Of a stretch of DNA of 8,244 bases, positions 5,808-8,244 are shown one piece after another. The stretch is from an uncultured Maritalea sp. (GTDB lineage Bacteria; Pseudomonadota; Alphaproteobacteria; Rhizobiales; Devosiaceae): contig CAJXLH010000114.1 of NCBI GenBank assembly GCA_913055925.1, forward strand, positions 1 through 8,244, read 5' to 3'. Numbering within the stretch: the first letter of the stretch is position 1; the number at the start of each line of letters is the position of its first letter. The translations under genes and the position numbers were made by a program. The notes beneath the pieces are model-generated. The model saw only the letters and a program-made list of their open reading frames with translations. It had not been told where the DNA came from and searched no databases.

Positions 5808-6818
5808 CTACTTCGGCCGAAATGCCTTTGGGGATTTACCTGTCCAGCGCTTGAAAGCGCGAGAAAACGCCGCGGCGTCTGAAAACCCGGTTAAGAATGC
5901 CGTTTCACCAACCGAGAGATTTTGTTCTTTCAGGTAGCGAATTGCCAAACGTTTTCGAACGGACACAAGTACTTCTGAATAAGTAGTATTCTCTTCTTTT
6001 AGCTTTCTAAACAGTGTTTGCCTGCTCATATTCATTTTTGAGGCAATTATCTCCGCACTATACTGCTCAACATAGATCGAATTTAGGAATTCGGTTTGCA
6101 ACTTGGCTGTAAATGTTGCGACGTTTGTGAGTTCATCTGACAGAAGTTCAGCTTTGTTTGAGAGCAGGTCAAATATGTATCTCGGATTTTGTTGAACTTC
6201 CCAGTCCGCGACCCCCGGGTGCAGTTCAAGAGCGTTCCATTCTGTTTCGAAGTACACTGGGCACTGGAACACACGCTCGACCTCTTCTCGGTAAGTTGGG
6301 GGCGGGTGCGCGAAATACACGGAGAGAACATGCGGTTCTGCCAGGAAACGTCGAGGCCCACAGGTCAAGCGCGCGAAGGCGCATTCGATTAAGTCGGACG
6401 GCAAGTTTTGCAAGCTGTCACGTTGCACCATGAACAATTGGCCGCTTCGGTCAGCGAGCCGAAATGGCGGTTGTGCCGCAGTGGAATCGAAATCAGCAGC
6501 AAGTCGCGCATACCGCTGCAACTGTTCAAATGCCTCGCCCATTGTTCTGGACGCATTCATGATCATCCCGAGCACCGAAATCTCTGACATGCCCACCGCT
6601 TCGCCCCAGTGGAGCGCTAGCGCAGGGTCCCCTGTCGAGTGCTTGGATTGTATAAGGACCTCAAGGAATTTCTTCGCCGAGAACCGCGCATCGGGGTCCA
6701 TGTTTTCGTCGAAACCGACCCCTGCGGTGCTTGCTAGTTGTCTTACGTCAGCACCGCAAGAAACAGCAAAGTCAAACAAGCTCTTCGCAAATCCAAATGA
6801 AACAGTCGCCGAATTCAC
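5808..6818 (-). CDS. AraC-family transcriptional regulator with N-terminal Arabinose_bd-type domain (OruR/ArgR-like)
   Basis: A 336-residue regulator. The N-terminal part (about 20-205) has the pattern of the PF12625 ligand-sensing domain, including GDPALALHWGEAV (63-75). The C-terminal AraC DNA-binding domain (about 235-336) has a first helix-turn-helix around SAEIIASKMNMSRQTLFRKL (254-273). The second runs from LSVGETAFLTGFSD (301-314), followed by the family signature AAFSRAFKRWTGKSPKAFR. Start is GTG at 6816-6818 with AGGA seven nucleotides upstream (plus 6826-6829). Divergent from the four-helix membrane protein across 130 bp, so it probably controls that gene and perhaps itself. Its stop lies 5 bp from the convergent peptidase stop with no terminator between them. 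The effector is not predictable. Confidence 0.93.
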   Translation of the reverse strand: MNSATVSFGFAKSLFDFAVSCGADVRQLASTAGVGFDENMDPDARFSAKKFLEVLIQSKHSTGDPALALHWGEAVGMSEISVLGMIMNASRTMGEAFEQLQRYARLAADFDSTAAQPPFRLADRSGQLFMVQRDSLQNLPSDLIECAFARLTCGPRRFLAEPHVLSVYFAHPPPTYREEVERVFQCPVYFETEWNALELHPGVADWEVQQNPRYIFDLLSNKAELLSDELTNVATFTAKLQTEFLNSIYVEQYSAEIIASKMNMSRQTLFRKLKEENTTYSEVLVSVRKRLAIRYLKEQNLSVGETAFLTGFSDAAAFSRAFKRWTGKSPKAFRPK

Positions 6819-6948
6819 CTTCTATTCCTGCAACCAAAAAACAAAATCTTGCAACGCTCAATCATCGCTGCCCCACCATGTGGGTGTTAGTTGTCTAAGG
6901 CATACATATGGAATGCACAGTTTGTGATTTAAACCTTCTGAGGAAATT
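6819..6948. promoter_or_regulatory. Divergent promoter region with TGCAAC direct repeats and a CCCAC/GTGGG inverted repeat
   Basis: TGCAAC occurs at 6829-6834 and again at 6850-6855, exactly 21 bp apart (two helical turns), the geometry expected for an AraC-type protein that reads direct repeats on one face. The proximal copy touches the ribosome-binding site of the regulator gene, which would suit autoregulation. CCCAC-CAT-GTGGG (6872-6884) is a separate perfect inverted repeat near the middle of the region. GCATACAT and ATGGAATGC form a weaker one around 6899-6915. No convincing -35/-10 pair was found for either gene. GAGGAA at 6940-6945 is the ribosome-binding site of the membrane protein gene. 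Confidence 0.4.
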
Positions 6949-7347
6949 ATGATTTCACCTTCGCCGCTTCGGCTTAACTTGATACGCGCATGCTTTTTGC
7001 TTCTTGTGGTGGGTCTCTTCATTCAAATTGTGCCTGATCTTTTTGGTCCAGCAGCCTCGATGTCAGCGATGGCGGGCGTGGTGGTTGCCATGTTGAGCGC
7101 ACTTGCGATTTTGTCAATTGTCGGGCTGTTTTCGCCGATAAAAATGCTACCGTTGATGCTTTTTGAGATGTTGTGGAAACTTCTTTGGACATGTTCTGTG
7201 GCACTACCGCACTTCCTAGCAGGCACAATAACTGAAGAACTCGGTGAGCTTATGTTCGCCGTGGCATTTGTCATCCCGTTCGTCTTCATTTTTCCGTGGC
7301 GTTTTTGGACCACTGAAATTCGGAATAGCTTTGTTTCATGGCGCTAG
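6949..7347 (+). CDS. Four-helix integral membrane protein of unknown function
   Basis: A 132-residue, very hydrophobic protein with four predicted transmembrane helices at about residues 13-31, 38-60, 66-90 and 98-117. The third helix contains LPLMLFEMLWKLLW (67-80), with acidic Glu73 and basic Lys77 inside the membrane segment. The last helix ends in FPWRFW (115-120). I recall similar short uncharacterised proteins with a P-L-L-F-E-x-L-W-K core and a terminal P-W-R motif, but no assigned function. The ATG start has GAGGAA just upstream. It is divergent from the AraC-type regulator and convergent with holC (13-bp gap, no terminator). The pairing suggests an inducible membrane function, but transport, sensing and envelope roles are all possible. 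Confidence 0.8.
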   Translation: MISPSPLRLNLIRACFLLLVVGLFIQIVPDLFGPAASMSAMAGVVVAMLSALAILSIVGLFSPIKMLPLMLFEMLWKLLWTCSVALPHFLAGTITEELGELMFAVAFVIPFVFIFPWRFWTTEIRNSFVSWR

Positions 7348-7360
7348 AGCTGCATTACAA

Positions 7361-7807
7361 TCAAGCCTTCTTCACCCACTTCCCGTTTGGCTCTTGCTGC
7401 CAGTAAGTCAGGTCGTGTTTGTCTTTGAGGGATTTCCATACCTGCCGCGCGGTGGTGACGGCGTCAGGGTTGTGGCCATCGAACAAGTACACAAGGCGGT
7501 CATAGCCCTCTTCGTCGCGCGGGACGGCGCCTTTGGCGAAGAAGCGCAGTTGAGCTTGGTTGGGATTGTCTTGCGCCATAGTTATGGCAATGGGCAGGTC
7601 TGCTGCCTGGTCGCCTTCGGCGATGCCGTGCGGCAAAAAGCTTTCGTCTCGATAGGTCCAAAGGGCCGCATCGAGACCCTGTAATGCGCCCTCATCGGCG
7701 ACTTCGACCACGGCTTTCCAACCGCGTTCCAGCGTTTTTTCCAGCAAAAGGGGCAGCACCTCTTCCAAGGGGCGCTGCTCCAAATGGTAAAACAAGATCT
7801 CGGTCAA
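7361..7807 (-). CDS. holC: DNA polymerase III subunit chi
   Basis: A 148-residue HolC. Chi is part of the replicative clamp-loader assembly and binds the C-terminus of single-stranded DNA-binding protein, helping hand-off from primase. Family marks are MTEILFYHLE at the N-terminus, SFLPHG (56-61), RLVYLFDG (104-111) and the terminal WKSLKDKHDLTYWQQ (124-138) followed by GKWVKKA. Start: the first codon is TTG (plus 7805-7807), with GAGG five nucleotides upstream. No in-frame ATG fits the family N-terminus, so TTG is the likely true start and may keep expression low. It lies 24 bp after the pepA stop, as in the common pepA-holC operon. No holD (psi) is visible here. Confidence 0.95.
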   Translation of the reverse strand: MTEILFYHLEQRPLEEVLPLLLEKTLERGWKAVVEVADEGALQGLDAALWTYRDESFLPHGIAEGDQAADLPIAITMAQDNPNQAQLRFFAKGAVPRDEEGYDRLVYLFDGHNPDAVTTARQVWKSLKDKHDLTYWQQEPNGKWVKKA

Positions 7808-7831
7808 TTTTGCCTCGAAGGGTTTACCGGC

Positions 7832-8244
7832 CTATTCGTATTTGTCGCGCACAAGCTTATCGAGCAGCGCCACGCCAAATCCAGTGCCCCAGCTTTGATT
7901 TATCGGCGATGCAGTGACGCCCATGGCTGTTGACAAATCGATGTGCGCCCAAGGCACTTCACCCACAAAACGCTTCAAGAATTGCGCTGCAGTGATAGCC
8001 CCTGCCCAGCGGCCCGCGATGTTTTTCATATCCGCGTTTTTGGTGTTGAGCATTTTGTCATATTCGGGGCCCATCGGCATGCGCCATACGCGCTCGCCAG
8101 AGGCAAAGCCCGCAGTTGTAAGTCCGTCGGCCAACTCGTCATTGTTCGAGAAAAGCCCAGCATATTCATGACCAAGAGCCACAAGGTTTGCACCGGTGAG
8201 TGTTGCCAAGTTGATCATGATTTTTGGCTTGTATGTTTCTTTGG
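7832..8244 (-). CDS. pepA: Leucyl aminopeptidase, M17 family (C-terminal part, truncated by the window edge)
   Basis: The last 136 complete codons of a PepA-type cytosolic aminopeptidase, which removes N-terminal residues from peptides using two metal ions. Visible family segments are INLATLTGA (near 8190-8215), ALGHEYAGLFSN, ERVWRMP, ADMKNIAGRWAGAITAAQFL and INQSWGTGFGV, ending KLVRDKYE. The metal-binding segments, including NTDAEGR, lie outside the window, so catalytic competence cannot be judged. One oddity is visible: the segment usually read as WAHLDIAGTAM is WAHIDLSTAM here, one residue shorter (around 7922-7939). The gene is upstream of holC and probably co-transcribed with it. Confidence 0.95.
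   Translation of the reverse strand, partial: KETYKPKIMINLATLTGANLVALGHEYAGLFSNNDELADGLTTAGFASGERVWRMPMGPEYDKMLNTKNADMKNIAGRWAGAITAAQFLKRFVGEVPWAHIDLSTAMGVTASPINQSWGTGFGVALLDKLVRDKYE

Noticed and set aside
5811..5822. Palindrome TTCGGCCGAA near the convergent stops as a terminator
   Set aside because: It encodes the last residues of the AraC-type regulator, is self-complementary without a loop and has no T-run.
6430..6927. Plus-strand open frame of 165 codons antisense to the AraC-type regulator
   Set aside because: Rich in Ser, Cys, Ala and Asn with no domain; the regulator on the opposite strand has both DNA-binding motifs intact.
7244..7684. Plus-strand open frame of 146 codons overlapping the membrane protein and holC
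   Set aside because: Antisense to holC, which is clearly real; no ribosome-binding site or family similarity.
8219..8244. ATG at 8216-8218 as a start of a short aminopeptidase-like gene
   Set aside because: The reading frame continues to the window edge, and the residues before this Met fit the interior of PepA, so it is an internal methionine of a truncated gene.

Overview
The window looks like chromosomal DNA of an alphaproteobacterium, probably of Hyphomicrobiales (Rhizobiales) type, with roughly 50% GC. The evidence is family-level: the PepA, HolC, Ndk and YheS-like proteins read like alphaproteobacterial versions. From memory (not searched here), a pepA-holC ... ABC-F ATPase - ndk neighbourhood is common in that group. 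I see no tRNA, rRNA, insertion sequence, CRISPR array or phage gene.

Layout from left to right: (1) the last codons of a plus-strand membrane protein, 1-77. (2) A minus-strand cytoplasmic molybdopterin/4Fe-4S oxidoreductase, 78-2168, with its own promoter and an inverted repeat over it. (3) Minus-strand ndk, 2306-2728, ended by a strong intrinsic terminator at 2241-2274. (4) A 337-bp divergent intergenic region, 2729-3065, with clustered hairpins, candidate promoters both ways and a possible 27-residue leader peptide. (5) A plus-strand ABC-F translation factor of YheS type, 3066-4952, followed 37 bp later by an exported DUF4344 HEIGH metallopeptidase, 4990-5802. (6) A minus-strand AraC-family regulator, 5808-6818, divergent from (7) a plus-strand four-helix membrane protein, 6949-7347. 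(8) A minus-strand pepA-holC operon, with holC at 7361-7807 and the 3' part of pepA at 7832-8244, running off the window.

Most of the content is housekeeping: nucleotide balance (Ndk), replication clamp loader (HolC), peptide turnover (PepA) and ribosome stall relief (YheS type). Three parts look accessory or poorly understood. These are the orphan molybdoenzyme, the DUF4344 peptidase downstream of the ABC-F gene, and the divergent AraC regulator/membrane protein pair, which has a TGCAAC direct repeat spaced by 21 bp in its promoter region.

I did not find a clear previously undescribed system. The best candidates for a second look are the leader region of the ABC-F gene (small ORF plus weak hairpin), the inverted repeat at the molybdoenzyme promoter, and the regulator/membrane protein pair. 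All three convergent gene junctions are very tight (0, 5 and 13 bp) and lack visible terminators.
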